Of a stretch of DNA of 64,000 bases, positions 43,492 through 52,157 are shown in pieces. The stretch comes from Bradyrhizobium centrolobii (GTDB lineage: Bacteria; Pseudomonadota; Alphaproteobacteria; Rhizobiales; Xanthobacteraceae). The notes beneath the pieces were generated by a model. It did no database searches. It worked only from the letters and a program-made list of their open reading frames with translations, and was not told where the DNA came from. Both the position numbers and the translations under genes were made by a program. Where the stretch lies: the NCBI RefSeq assembly GCF_001641635.1, contig NZ_LUUB01000106.1, positions 125,262-189,261 of the forward strand, in the 5' to 3' direction. Each line of letters begins with the position of its first letter. The stretch's first letter is position 1.

Positions 43492-44166
43492 ATGATTTCA
43501 GAGGATCATCTGAAGCGCGTCGCCGCGTGGTCGCGCGAGCTCACGGAACGAGAGATCGAGGTCGCCCGCACCGGCATCACGGAGCGGTCCTACGGCACCG
43601 GCGAGACCGTTTTCATGCGCGGCGACAAATTCGACTATTGGGTCGGCATGGTGAGCGGCCTTGCCCGCATGGGCGGAGTCTCGCGTGACGGCAAGGAGAC
43701 GAGCCTTGCCGGGCTCACGGCCGGCGCCTGGTTCGGCGAGGGCAGCGTGCTCAAGAACGAGCCGCGCCGCTACGACGTGGTTGCCCTGCGCGACAGCCGC
43801 GTCGCGCTGATGGAGCGCAGCGCCTTCATGTGGCTGTTCGAGAACAGCGTCGGCTTCAACCGCTTCCTGGTACGCCAGCTCAACGAGCGGCTCGCCCAGT
43901 TCATCGGCATGCTCGAGGTCAACCGCACACTGGACGCCACCGCGCGTCTCGCCCGCAGCATCGCCTCGCTGTTCAACCCGATCCTCTATCCGGAATCGAC
44001 CACGCATCTGGAGATCACCCAGGAGGAGATCGGCGCGCTCTCCGGCATGTCGCGACAGAACGCCAACCGCGCGCTGAACCGGCTGGAGAAGGAGGGCCTG
44101 CTGCGGCTCGAATATGGCGGCGTCACCATCCTCGATATCGAGCGGCTGCGCGCTTACGGCGACTAG
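43492..44166 (+). CDS. Crp/Fnr-family transcriptional regulator
   Basis: 224 residues. The N-terminal cyclic-nucleotide-binding-like beta-roll (about 20-125) has YGTGETVFMRGDKFDYWVGMVSG and GAWFGEGSVLKNEPRRYDVVAL, followed by the dimerisation helix (NRFLVRQLNERLAQFIGML). A winged helix-turn-helix is near residues 170-215 (ITQEEIGALSGMSRQNANRALNRLEKEGLL). There are no FNR-type cysteines at the N-terminus, so no iron-sulphur cluster; the effector is unknown. Divergently placed from the Liv/ligase operon, which it could regulate. Confidence 0.9.
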   Translation: MISEDHLKRVAAWSRELTEREIEVARTGITERSYGTGETVFMRGDKFDYWVGMVSGLARMGGVSRDGKETSLAGLTAGAWFGEGSVLKNEPRRYDVVALRDSRVALMERSAFMWLFENSVGFNRFLVRQLNERLAQFIGMLEVNRTLDATARLARSIASLFNPILYPESTTHLEITQEEIGALSGMSRQNANRALNRLEKEGLLRLEYGGVTILDIERLRAYGD

Positions 44167-44186
44167 AGCCCCGGGTACGTGCCTCG

Positions 44187-45443
44187 TCATCCTGCGTTGG
44201 CCGGCGCGTGTGTCGGCCACAGACCCTTACGCCAGCGCACGAAGACTGCCGTCATCGCGATGAAACCGGAGATCGCATAGAGCGATCCCATCGCGGAATA
44301 GCCGATGATGTCGATCAGGCTGCCCGCCGCAAGCAGCCCGAGCGGCAGGCCGTAGATCACCATCATGCGCACCCCCATGACGCGGCCCCGGAGGTGCGCG
44401 CTCGCCGTACGCATCAGGATCACGGCGGCCGCAATCATAGACATGCTCTGGGCGATGCCGGTAAGCACGAGGCAGGTCATGGCCACCGGCATGGTCCTGA
44501 TTTCGACGAACACCAGCAGCATCGCGTACCAGGCGAGCGTCGCGCCGATCAGAAGCCGGGCGATGCGCAGGCCGCTCACCAGGCTGAGCGTGATCGAGCC
44601 GGTCAGCGAGCCCACGGCGAAGCTCGCCGACAGATAGCCGAGGCCGGTCTGGTCGGTATGAAAGATGTCGCGTGCGACATAGGGCAATAGCCCGTTGGTC
44701 AGCGGAAATGCGGTGAGATTGGCCAGGAACGCGACAGAGAGCGCCGCGCGCATCCCCGGACCATTCCAGGCGTAGACGATGCCGTCCTTGAGGTCGCGCA
44801 GCAGTCTCGCGCCGGCACTGTGCCCCGGCGGGTGAGTGGCGACGGATTTCTTCGGCCGGGTCAGGCAGAGCATCAGGACAGCGGCCGCGAGGTAGAGACA
44901 GGCGATCGCCACATAGACGAGCCCAATGCCAAGCGCGGCGAACAGTCCGGCGCCGGTCAATGCGCCGACGATGCGCGCGCTGTCCTGCGTCGTGCGCGAC
45001 AGGCTGATGGCGCCAACCAGTTGCTCGGCTGGCATGATGTCGGCAAGCAGCGCGCCGCGAATGCCGAGATCCGAGGGGCGGATCAGGCCCATGATCGCGA
45101 CGATGATCATGACGTTGAGCGGCGCCAGATGGCCGCTGAGAGCCAGCGCCATGATGGTCGACGACAGCGCCGTATAGGCAAGACGCATCGCGACCAGGAG
45201 ATCGCGGTGACCGACGCGGTCTCCGATCATCCCGAACACCGGCGCTACCAGCGTCCCGACATATTGCAGCGATGCAAGGACGGTGAGCAGCAGCACCGAG
45301 CCGGTCTCGGCCAAGACGTACCAGCCGAGCACCAGCGTCTCGACCTCGAACGCCCAGGAAGTGAGCAGATCGGACGGCCATTGAAAGCGGTAGTTGCGGA
45401 TGCGGAATGGCGCGAGCGCCGAACGACGCGCGGTTGAGCTCAA
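44187..45443 (-). CDS. Major facilitator superfamily transporter (MFS_3/EntS-like)
   Basis: 418 residues with about 12 transmembrane helices and a central cytoplasmic loop (TRPKKSVATHPPGHSAGARLLRDLKDG). FRIRNYRFQWPSDLLTSWAFEVETLVLGWYVL at the start and FGMIGDRVGHRDLLVAMR between TM2 and TM3 (loop 2-3 motif A, G..DR.G.R) fit the MFS_3/enterobactin-exporter type. It is probably a proton-driven exporter of a small molecule. Convergent with the Crp/Fnr gene, 20 bases apart. Confidence 0.85.
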   Translation of the reverse strand: MSSTARRSALAPFRIRNYRFQWPSDLLTSWAFEVETLVLGWYVLAETGSVLLLTVLASLQYVGTLVAPVFGMIGDRVGHRDLLVAMRLAYTALSSTIMALALSGHLAPLNVMIIVAIMGLIRPSDLGIRGALLADIMPAEQLVGAISLSRTTQDSARIVGALTGAGLFAALGIGLVYVAIACLYLAAAVLMLCLTRPKKSVATHPPGHSAGARLLRDLKDGIVYAWNGPGMRAALSVAFLANLTAFPLTNGLLPYVARDIFHTDQTGLGYLSASFAVGSLTGSITLSLVSGLRIARLLIGATLAWYAMLLVFVEIRTMPVAMTCLVLTGIAQSMSMIAAAVILMRTASAHLRGRVMGVRMMVIYGLPLGLLAAGSLIDIIGYSAMGSLYAISGFIAMTAVFVRWRKGLWPTHAPANAG

Positions 45444-45800
45444 GACGCGATGACGGGTTTCACTGGCGATTCCCTGCCCTTATTATTGTTCTTTCTGTTC
45501 GGCAGCGTAGTGCCGGGGGTCCTCGTGTCAATTGGCACTAGCGCATGCCTCCATGCTCGCCGACAATTCGCGAGGCGCCGTGCACCGCGTTCGCGCAGCA
45601 GCCGGTTTTCGATCCGGCAGTGCGCCCGCAGCATCGGCTCGCTGTTCACCCCATTACAGGAGGAGTGAGACTAGTCGCCGCTTGCGCTTCGGGCACACCG
45701 AGCCCATTCTGGCCCGCATCCTGGGTCCATTCGGCAGGATCCAGAAGTTCGCGCCATCGCGGCTTCCGCGAGGTCTTGGGCCATCAAGAGGTCTTGGGCC
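45444..45800. other. Intergenic region, 357 bases, divergent promoters expected
   Basis: Between the MFS gene and the large cyclase gene. Positions 45480-45500 are AT-rich (TTATTATTGTTCTTTCTG) and a likely promoter area. A 72-codon frame at 45450-45668 has a hydrophobic start but an arginine-rich non-conserved end and is not supported. The right end holds tandem 18-base repeats that run into the cyclase gene. Confidence 0.45.
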
Positions 45801-45823
45801 ATGAAGAGATCTTGGGCCATGAC
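45770..45823 (+). repeat. Three tandem 18-base repeats over a start codon
   Basis: Units 45770-45787, 45788-45805 and 45806-45823 share GAG-TCTTGGGCCAT-A- with one to three changes. The second and third units contain ATG (45801, 45819), both in frame with the cyclase gene, while the first has ATC at that place. Each unit also carries a GAGG/GAGA ribosome-site-like core, so unit gain or loss would shift the start by six codons. Confidence 0.85.
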
Positions 45824-48800
45824 GTGCTCGGGTTGCGGTTGTGAGGTTCAGAGCGGCTTTGCCTTCTGCCCGAAGTGCGGCACGAAGCAGCCGAACGCAT
45901 GCCCTAGCTGCGGCTTTCCATGCGCACCGGATTTCGCGTATTGCCCAAAATGCGGCGCTCTCGTCGGTGAGGCCCCCAAAGGCGGCTGGCAGGCATCGGT
46001 GCGGACGGACCCGATGACACTCCGGATCAACTCATCCTCACCACAGCTCGCGCCGACTGCCGAGGCTCAACACGCATTTCGAGCGCAGCCGGATAGCGAA
46101 GCAAACCGCCGCACCATCACCGTGCTGTTTGCCGATCTCAGCGGCTTCACCGCCATGAGCGAGCGGCTCGACCCCGAGGTCATGCAGACGCTTCAGAACG
46201 AATTGTTCGAGGAGCTGACGGCCGCGGTGCAGAGCTTTGGCGGCTTCGTGGACAAGTTCATCGGCGATGCGCTGCTTGCTCTGTTTGGTGCGCCGGCCGC
46301 GCACGAGGACGACCCGGAGCGAGCGGTCCGCGCTGCTCTCGACATGATCAGCCGGACGGCGCGCCTCAGCGACCGGGCGAAGCCGTATGCCGGTTCACCG
46401 CTGCTGCTCCATGTCGGCATCAACACCGGGCACGTCGTTGCGGGCGGGCTGGGCGTGGGTGTCGCCAAATCCTATTCGGTGACCGGCGACACCGTGAATA
46501 CCGCCCAGCGATTGCAGTCGATGGCGCCTCCGGGCGAGGTGCTGGTGGGGCCGCTGACCCACCGACTGACCCGGCATGCGTTCGCCTATGACTCGCTTGG
46601 TGAGGTCTCGCTCAAGGGCAAGATGGGCAGCGTACTGGTCCACCGTCTGAAGGGGCCGCTCGACACACCCCGTGCAGCACGAGGCCTCGACACGCTGGGT
46701 CTCAATGCGCCGCTGATCGGGCGCGACGCCGAGCTTGCGCGCACGATCGGCAGCCTCGATCTCGCGTGCGGCGGTGCGGCTCAACTGGTGCGGCTGGTCG
46801 GCGAAGCCGGCATCGGGAAAACGCGGCTGGTGAGCGAATTCGTCGCTCGCATCCGCGATGAGGATCGCTTCGCGGGCGTCGCGATCCGGGAGGCGGTCTG
46901 CTCGCCGCTCGGCGAACAATCCTACGGCACGCTCGCCGCCGTGCTGCGCAGCGCCTATGGCATCACACAGAAAGCCGGCGCCGCAGAGGCAGAGGCGAAG
47001 CTTGCTAAGGCGCTGTCGGAGCTTGGGCTCGCGGCGGAAGAGGTCGACCGCCTGATGCCTCTCTATTTGCACGTTCTCGGCCTCGGCGATCCCAGAGCCG
47101 TGCTCAGGCATGTCGAGCCCGAACAGCTCCGCCGGCAGGTCTTTTTCGCGATCCGCACCGTCTTCGAGCGCCGCCTCGCCTTGTCGCCGCTTCTGGTCAT
47201 CGTCGAGGATCTGCATTGGGCCGATGCGGTGTCTCTTGAAGCGTTGCGGTTCCTGATGGACCGGCTGGAGCGGACGCGGCTGATGCTGCTGTTCACACAT
47301 CGCCCAATGCTGGTGCTGCATCAGTTCGGTTCGAGCAGGATCAGTCACACGACCCTTCGACTGCCTCCGCTCGGCGATGCTGACGGACAAAGGCTGCTCG
47401 CGGCTTACTTCAGTCACGGTTGGCGTGAACCGCCGGGAGATCTGTTCAACCGAATCCTCGAGCGCGCGAGCGGCAATCCGCTTTTCCTCGAGGAGATTAT
47501 ACGCGGCCTCATCGAAGCCGGCGCCCTGGAGCGTGACGGCTCGCAGTGGCGCATGAAGTCGGATGTTGCTGCCACCGACATTCCTGCAAGCATTCAGGCA
47601 TTGTTGCTGGCGCGCCTGGACCGGTTGCCGCATGAGGTGCGCCACTTGGCCCAGGAGGCCGCGGTGATCGGTCCGCGCTTCGATACGTCTGTTCTCGGTG
47701 CGGCGACAGCCGAGCGGGCGAGGGTCGAAGCAGGGCTCGAACTTCTGTGCGACGCCGAGATCGTCGAGGAGGTGGCGGGCGCGAACTCGATTTCGCTGCG
47801 CACTTACCGCTTCACGCAAACCATGCTTCAGGACGTGATCTATCAGAACCTGCTCTTGCAGCGCCGGATCGAGCTCCATGGACGGATTGGTGCTGCGCTG
47901 GAGCGGCTCTACGGCAACGAGCCCGAGCGGCTCGAAGATCTCATAATGCTGGGGCATCACTTCAGTCTCAGCGCAAACAAGCCGAAAGGCGCGCGCTATC
48001 TGCGCGCGGCCGGCGATCGCGCACGCGCGAGCTATGCCAATGACGATGCCATTCGCTTCTACCAGCAATCCCTCACCGTGCTGTTGACCGGTGGCGAACC
48101 GGAGCCGGAGCATCTTGTCCTGTACGAGCGGATCGCGGACCTCTGTCGCGTGGCTGGTCGCCGAAGCACGGCCGAAGAGCATTACCAGAGCGCACTGGAG
48201 GGGCACCGCACGGCAGAGGATCGCATCGGCGAAGCGCGGATTCTTCGCAAGCTCGGCCGATTGTTGTGGGACGCCGGCAAGCGCGTCAACGCAGAGGCGC
48301 ACTATGCCGAGGCGGCAGAACGGCTTGCCGGGACCGAAGCGCCGATCGAGTGGGCGCACCTCCTGCAGGAGCGCGGCCGTCTCGCGTTTCGCGTGGGTGA
48401 TCATGTCGCTGCCGCGCGATGGGCAGACGAGGCGCTCGGCTATGCGCGGTCCGTGCCGGCGGACGCGGACGAGCAGGTCGGGCTCGAGGCGGCGCGCGCC
48501 ATTGCGGAGGCACTCAACACCAAGGGGGTCGCGCTGGCGCGGCTTGGGCGGCACCAGGAGGCAGTGCACGAGGTGGAGCAAAGTGTCGCAGCGGCCGAAG
48601 CCGCCGGCCTACTCAACGCGGCGTGTCGCAGCTACACCAACCTTGGCGTGCTCTACACGATCATCGACCCGGCGCAAGCCATCGGCGTTTGCCGGCGCGG
48701 GCTCGAGGTCGCGCATCGAATCGGCGATCTCGGCTTCCAGGCGCGCCTCCTTGCCAATTTCGCCGTCGCTTGTTGCACCTTCACGGACAGATGTACCGAG

Positions 48801-49133
48801 GAGGGGGTGCCGGCTGCCGAGAAGGCGATCGAGATCGACCGTGCGCTCGATCAGCGCGAGCATCTCCCGGTGCCCTTGATCGTGCTGGGGCAGATCCATC
48901 AATGCCACTTCCGCCCCGATCTTGCCGCGCGCTGCTACAACGAGGCCATCGAGGTGGCGACCGAGACGGGCGAACCGCAGCAGCTCTTTCCGTGCTATGA
49001 TGGTCTTGCGACACTGAACCTCGATCGAGGCGACATGCCCGAGGCCGAGCGGTATTTCGCGCTGGCCCATGATGTCTGTGCCCGGCACGGGCTCGATCCC
49101 GCAGGGCTGATCGTACTGCCATTTCTTGACTAG
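45801..49133 (+). CDS. Zinc-ribbon/class III adenylate cyclase/AAA ATPase/TPR multidomain protein
   Basis: 1110 residues. Two CxxC zinc ribbons come first (about 8-55: CPKCGTKQPNACPSCG, CPKCGAL). A class III cyclase domain spans about 90-280: metal aspartates in LFADLSGFT and FIGDALLALFG, adenine-type Lys/Asp in FVDKF and YSVTGDTVN, and the transition-state Asn/Arg in VNTAQRL. A STAND-like ATPase follows (Walker A GEAGIGKTRLV, Walker B LLVIVEDLHWAD). The last 400 residues are TPR-like helical repeats. All cyclase catalytic residues are present, so cAMP production is likely. ATG 45801 is used; 45819 is the alternative. 21 bases separate it from the peroxiredoxin-like gene. Confidence 0.88.
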   Translation: MKRSWAMTCSGCGCEVQSGFAFCPKCGTKQPNACPSCGFPCAPDFAYCPKCGALVGEAPKGGWQASVRTDPMTLRINSSSPQLAPTAEAQHAFRAQPDSEANRRTITVLFADLSGFTAMSERLDPEVMQTLQNELFEELTAAVQSFGGFVDKFIGDALLALFGAPAAHEDDPERAVRAALDMISRTARLSDRAKPYAGSPLLLHVGINTGHVVAGGLGVGVAKSYSVTGDTVNTAQRLQSMAPPGEVLVGPLTHRLTRHAFAYDSLGEVSLKGKMGSVLVHRLKGPLDTPRAARGLDTLGLNAPLIGRDAELARTIGSLDLACGGAAQLVRLVGEAGIGKTRLVSEFVARIRDEDRFAGVAIREAVCSPLGEQSYGTLAAVLRSAYGITQKAGAAEAEAKLAKALSELGLAAEEVDRLMPLYLHVLGLGDPRAVLRHVEPEQLRRQVFFAIRTVFERRLALSPLLVIVEDLHWADAVSLEALRFLMDRLERTRLMLLFTHRPMLVLHQFGSSRISHTTLRLPPLGDADGQRLLAAYFSHGWREPPGDLFNRILERASGNPLFLEEIIRGLIEAGALERDGSQWRMKSDVAATDIPASIQALLLARLDRLPHEVRHLAQEAAVIGPRFDTSVLGAATAERARVEAGLELLCDAEIVEEVAGANSISLRTYRFTQTMLQDVIYQNLLLQRRIELHGRIGAALERLYGNEPERLEDLIMLGHHFSLSANKPKGARYLRAAGDRARASYANDDAIRFYQQSLTVLLTGGEPEPEHLVLYERIADLCRVAGRRSTAEEHYQSALEGHRTAEDRIGEARILRKLGRLLWDAGKRVNAEAHYAEAAERLAGTEAPIEWAHLLQERGRLAFRVGDHVAAARWADEALGYARSVPADADEQVGLEAARAIAEALNTKGVALARLGRHQEAVHEVEQSVAAAEAAGLLNAACRSYTNLGVLYTIIDPAQAIGVCRRGLEVAHRIGDLGFQARLLANFAVACCTFTDRCTEEGVPAAEKAIEIDRALDQREHLPVPLIVLGQIHQCHFRPDLAARCYNEAIEVATETGEPQQLFPCYDGLATLNLDRGDMPEAERYFALAHDVCARHGLDPAGLIVLPFLD

Positions 49134-49154
49134 CCAATGTGAGGGAGTTCAATC

Positions 49155-49835
49155 ATGCCAGACCGTCATGTCGATGGACCACTTCAGCCGGGCGATCACG
49201 CACCGAACATCGTCCTGGACGCCATCACGCGCGAAGGAAAGATCGCGCTCGAGGATTATCGCGGGCACAGTCCGATATTGGTCGGCTTGTTTCGTGGCCT
49301 GCACTGCCCGTTCTGCCGGCGCCATATCGCGGCCCAGGCACAGCTTGACGGCGCGCTCCGCAGGAGGGGCATCGAAAGTCTCACCGTTGTCAATACGCCG
49401 ATCGAACGGGCGCGGCTCTACTTCCGCTATCATCCGTTGCCCAACCTGCTCGCCGCGTCCGATCCCGCGCGGGTCTCGCACCGCGCCTTCGGCCTGCCCA
49501 ACATCGAGTTCACGGAGAATGAGACCGAGTGGCCGCGCAAAGTGGGCATGGACCTGGTCATGAGCATGCAAGTAAATATGCCCGGCGAATTGCCCAGTCC
49601 GATGAATCGGCCGGCTGCCGCCGAGTATCTCAACAACAAGGATGGTTACGAGATGACCGAGGCCGATCAGCGCATGGCGGCAACCGGCACGGGCCAGCTG
49701 TTCGGCCAGTTCCTGCTCGATCGGGAGGGGATCGTGCGCTGGACGTTTACGGAGGTTCCTGATGGCGGCCGGCGCATGTTCGGGGCGCCAAGCCCACAGG
49801 AATTGATGTCGGCCGCCTCGCAGGTGGCGGGCTAA
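49155..49835 (+). CDS. AhpC/TSA-superfamily peroxiredoxin-like protein
   Basis: 226 residues with a thioredoxin fold: GDHAPNIVLDAITREGKIALEDYRG, then LVGLFRGLHCPFCRRHI. A CPFC pair at residues 51-54 replaces the usual PxxxTxxC peroxidatic motif, resembling the AhpC/TSA-like group with a redox-active CxxC. It probably reduces a disulphide or peroxide. It lies 21 bases after the cyclase gene and is likely co-transcribed, hinting at a redox link to signalling. A good ribosome site (GAGGGAG) precedes its start. Confidence 0.8.
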   Translation: MPDRHVDGPLQPGDHAPNIVLDAITREGKIALEDYRGHSPILVGLFRGLHCPFCRRHIAAQAQLDGALRRRGIESLTVVNTPIERARLYFRYHPLPNLLAASDPARVSHRAFGLPNIEFTENETEWPRKVGMDLVMSMQVNMPGELPSPMNRPAAAEYLNNKDGYEMTEADQRMAATGTGQLFGQFLLDREGIVRWTFTEVPDGGRRMFGAPSPQELMSAASQVAG

Positions 49836-49852
49836 GTATCGGCGCCTGGCGA

Positions 49853-50692
49853 TTAACCCGCCTCCCTCGGCCGCTTCTGCGCCAGCGCCGCTGCCATTGC
49901 CGAGATCAGCGGGCGCATGAAATAGGCGTCTTCCGCCGGCGAGACATCGGTGCGCAAGCCGTGCGCGGCGAGCTCGCCTGAGACCGCCGGTCCCACCGAC
50001 GCGATCAGCGTCCGCTCGAATCCTGCGCGCAGGCGCACCTCGCTGCCATGCGCCTTCGCGGTCTCGATCAGGCGACGGACCTGGCCGAGATTGGTCAGTG
50101 CGATGGAATCGATCCGCCCCTCAGCCATGGCGTCGATCGCGGCCACGATGTTGGCGTCGGCTGCCTTGGGATCGTAGACATAAGGCAGCACGGTATCGAC
50201 ATCGGCGCCCTGCGCCGCGAGCGCGCCGGTCAGCGCGCTGTGGTCCTTGTCGGGATAGAGCTGCAGGCCGAGGCGATGTCGCTTCAGGTCGATCTTCGCC
50301 AGCATCTCGATGACGCCCTCGGTGGTCGGTTTCTCGGTGGTCTGCTGCGCTTCGAGTCCAACCTCGCGCAGCGCCTTGCCGGGTTTCGGCCCGCGGGTGA
50401 ATTTTCGCGACTTCGCGAGGGACGCGACAAGGGCCTGATCGAGCTCGCGCGCAGCCGCGAGCTTCATGATCCGCCGCAGGCCTTCGCCGGTCATCAGCAC
50501 GAGGTCGTCGAACGGCTTGTCGATCGCGCGACGGATCCAGGCCTCGACCGGGGCGGGGTCGGCCGCGTCGTGAATGGCGAACATCGGGCATTGCACGACC
50601 TCGGCGCCTTGCTCGGCCAAAAGCTTGGAAAACTGCGCCTCCTCGCGCGCTTCCAGGATCAGGATGCGGTAGCCGTTCAAGCGGTCTGCCAT
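49853..50692 (-). CDS. hemD: Uroporphyrinogen-III synthase family protein
   Basis: 279 residues of the HEM4 fold. The start MADRLNGYRILILEAREEAQF leads into PMFAIHDAADPAPVEAW, DDLVLMTGEGLRRIM, YPDKDHSALTGAL, DSIALTNLGQVRRLIETA and a terminal LIASVGPAVSGELAAHGL, all placed as in HemD. It would close hydroxymethylbilane to uroporphyrinogen III in tetrapyrrole synthesis. HemD is very divergent, so a paralogue with another role is possible; no other hem gene is nearby. The ATG at 50692 begins the fold. Confidence 0.75.
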   Translation of the reverse strand: MADRLNGYRILILEAREEAQFSKLLAEQGAEVVQCPMFAIHDAADPAPVEAWIRRAIDKPFDDLVLMTGEGLRRIMKLAAARELDQALVASLAKSRKFTRGPKPGKALREVGLEAQQTTEKPTTEGVIEMLAKIDLKRHRLGLQLYPDKDHSALTGALAAQGADVDTVLPYVYDPKAADANIVAAIDAMAEGRIDSIALTNLGQVRRLIETAKAHGSEVRLRAGFERTLIASVGPAVSGELAAHGLRTDVSPAEDAYFMRPLISAMAAALAQKRPREAG

Positions 50693-50832
50693 GGGCGTGC
50701 TCCGGTCGAAAATCGCAATGGTACGTTCATCCTGACTCCGCGTGCGGGATTGGCGCAAGGGCGGGGTCGGTGATAGAGCAGGGCGCAAATCGCGGTGTTC
50801 CGCATCGTCTGCCCAAACCCTCATCAAGGCCC

Positions 50833-51696
50833 ATGCCCGACCATCAATATATCCTGACGCTCTCCTGTCCGGATCGCCCCGGTATCGTCTCGGCGGTGTC
50901 GACCTTCCTGGCCCACAACGGACAGAACATTCTCGACGCCCAGCAGTTCGACGACATCGAGACCAAGAACTTCTTCATGCGCGTGGTGTTCACCGCGGCC
51001 GATCTCGCCGTGGAACTGTCGGCGCTGCAGACCGGCTTCGCCGCGATCGCCGAGCGTTTCGGCATGGAGTGGCAGATGCGCGATCGCGCCGCGCATCGCA
51101 AGGTGATGCTGCTGGTGTCGAAGTCCGACCATTGCCTGGTCGACATCCTCTACCGCTGGCGCACCGGTGAACTGCCGATGATCCCGACCGCGATCGTCTC
51201 CAATCATCCGCGCGAGGTCTATGCCGGGCTCGATTTCGGCGAGATCCCGTTCCATCACCTGCCGATCACCAGGGAGACCAAGCGCGAGCAGGAGGCGCAG
51301 ATCCTCGATCTCGTTGCGAAGACCGGGACCGATCTCGTGGTGCTCGCGCGTTACATGCAGATCCTGTCGGATGATCTCTCCGCAAAACTCTCGGGCCGCT
51401 GCATCAACATCCACCACTCCTTCCTGCCGGGGTTCAAGGGGGCAAAGCCCTATCACCAGGCCCATGAGCGCGGTGTGAAGCTGATCGGCGCGACCGCGCA
51501 TTACGTCACGCGCGACCTCGACGAGGGCCCGATCATCGACCAGGACGTCGAACGCATCAGCCATCGCGACACGCCCGAAGACCTCGTCCGCAAGGGCCGC
51601 GACATCGAGCGCCGCGTGCTGGCGCGCGCGATCCGCTACCACCTCCAGGATCGCGTCATCCTCAATGGCCGCAAGACCGTGGTGTTCGTGGATTGA
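50833..51696 (+). CDS. purU: Formyltetrahydrofolate deformylase (PurU)
   Basis: 287 residues. The N-terminal ACT domain (YILTLSCPDRPGIVSAVSTFLAHNG) senses ligand. The C-terminal formyltransferase-like domain has VLLVSKSDHCLVDILYRW, ETKREQEAQILDLV, LARYMQILSDDL, GRCINIHHSFLPGFKGAKPY, GATAHYVTRDLDEGPIIDQDV and the catalytic Asn-His-Asp set. It hydrolyses 10-formyl-THF to formate and THF, balancing one-carbon pools. Divergent from the HemD-family gene. An upstream in-frame ATG at 50770 would add a poor leader. Confidence 0.95.
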   Translation: MPDHQYILTLSCPDRPGIVSAVSTFLAHNGQNILDAQQFDDIETKNFFMRVVFTAADLAVELSALQTGFAAIAERFGMEWQMRDRAAHRKVMLLVSKSDHCLVDILYRWRTGELPMIPTAIVSNHPREVYAGLDFGEIPFHHLPITRETKREQEAQILDLVAKTGTDLVVLARYMQILSDDLSAKLSGRCINIHHSFLPGFKGAKPYHQAHERGVKLIGATAHYVTRDLDEGPIIDQDVERISHRDTPEDLVRKGRDIERRVLARAIRYHLQDRVILNGRKTVVFVD

Positions 51697-51712
51697 GCTG
51701 TTTCACCTCTCT

Positions 51713-51862
51713 CCGCCTGCGGGAGAGGTGAGATTGCGGCCGGCGATGCGAAGCATCGTCCGGTGCAATCCGGGTGAGGGGGACTCTCCGCGAGTCTCTC
51801 TGTCACCGTCCTTGCGGAGACTCCCGCTCACCCCAGCCCTGTCCCGCAAGCCGGGCGAGGGA
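51713..51862. repeat. Gene-less copy of the DUF559-type inverted repeat
   Basis: Directly downstream of purU. The left arm begins with a hairpin (CACCTCTC...GAGAGGTG) and ends GGGTGAGGGGGACTCTCCGCG. After about 20 bases the right arm begins GCGGAGACTCCCGCTCACCCC and ends in TCCCGCAAGCCGGGCGAGGG. The inner blocks match each other at about 18 of 20 inverted positions. Layout and core words (GGGTGAG-GGGGA, CTC-CCGC-TG) are those of the arms at 39906 and 40309, but no coding sequence lies between. It may also act as a bidirectional terminator for purU and the convergent lipoprotein gene. Confidence 0.7.
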
Positions 51863-51872
51863 GCGCACGGGC

Positions 51873-52157
51873 CTAGCGCACCGCGCCGCCTGAGGTCGAG
51901 CCCGTGGCGCCCTTCTGGGGCTGCTCTTCCTTCTCGCGATCGGCCGCCGGCATCAGCCGCTTGCGCTCGCGTTCCTTCATGTAGGCGTCGTATTGCGGCG
52001 TCCCCGGCCGCGGCGGCGCGTCCGCCGGCAGCCCGCCGGCCCATTGCGGGATGTAATCGCCCATGCCGGCCGACAGCTTCTCGTTCATCGTGCCGCAACC
52101 GGATAGCCCCGCGCCGAGTGCGAGGAGGATCAGGTGGGAGCGGAAATGTTTCAGCAT
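51873..52157 (-). CDS. Small lipoprotein of unknown function
   Basis: 94 residues. A signal with lipobox (LILLALGAGLSGCGTMNEKL) places Cys at residue 21 for lipidation. The mature part is short and hydrophilic, with Pro-rich (LPADAPPRPGTPQYDAYMKERERKR) and Lys/Glu-rich stretches. It resembles small alphaproteobacterial lipoproteins annotated only as hypothetical. It is convergent with purU, separated by the inverted-repeat element. Membrane location is well supported; function is unknown. Confidence 0.8.
   Translation of the reverse strand: MLKHFRSHLILLALGAGLSGCGTMNEKLSAGMGDYIPQWAGGLPADAPPRPGTPQYDAYMKERERKRLMPAADREKEEQPQKGATGSTSGGAVR

Noticed and set aside
45450..45668. 72-codon + strand frame with a hydrophobic N-terminus
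   Set aside because: The second half is Arg/Ser-rich and unlike a protein; the hydrophobic part coincides with an AT-rich promoter region.
46395..48581. 728-codon - strand frame inside the cyclase gene
   Set aside because: GC-driven antisense frame; no recognisable domain, while the sense frame has complete cyclase and ATPase motifs.
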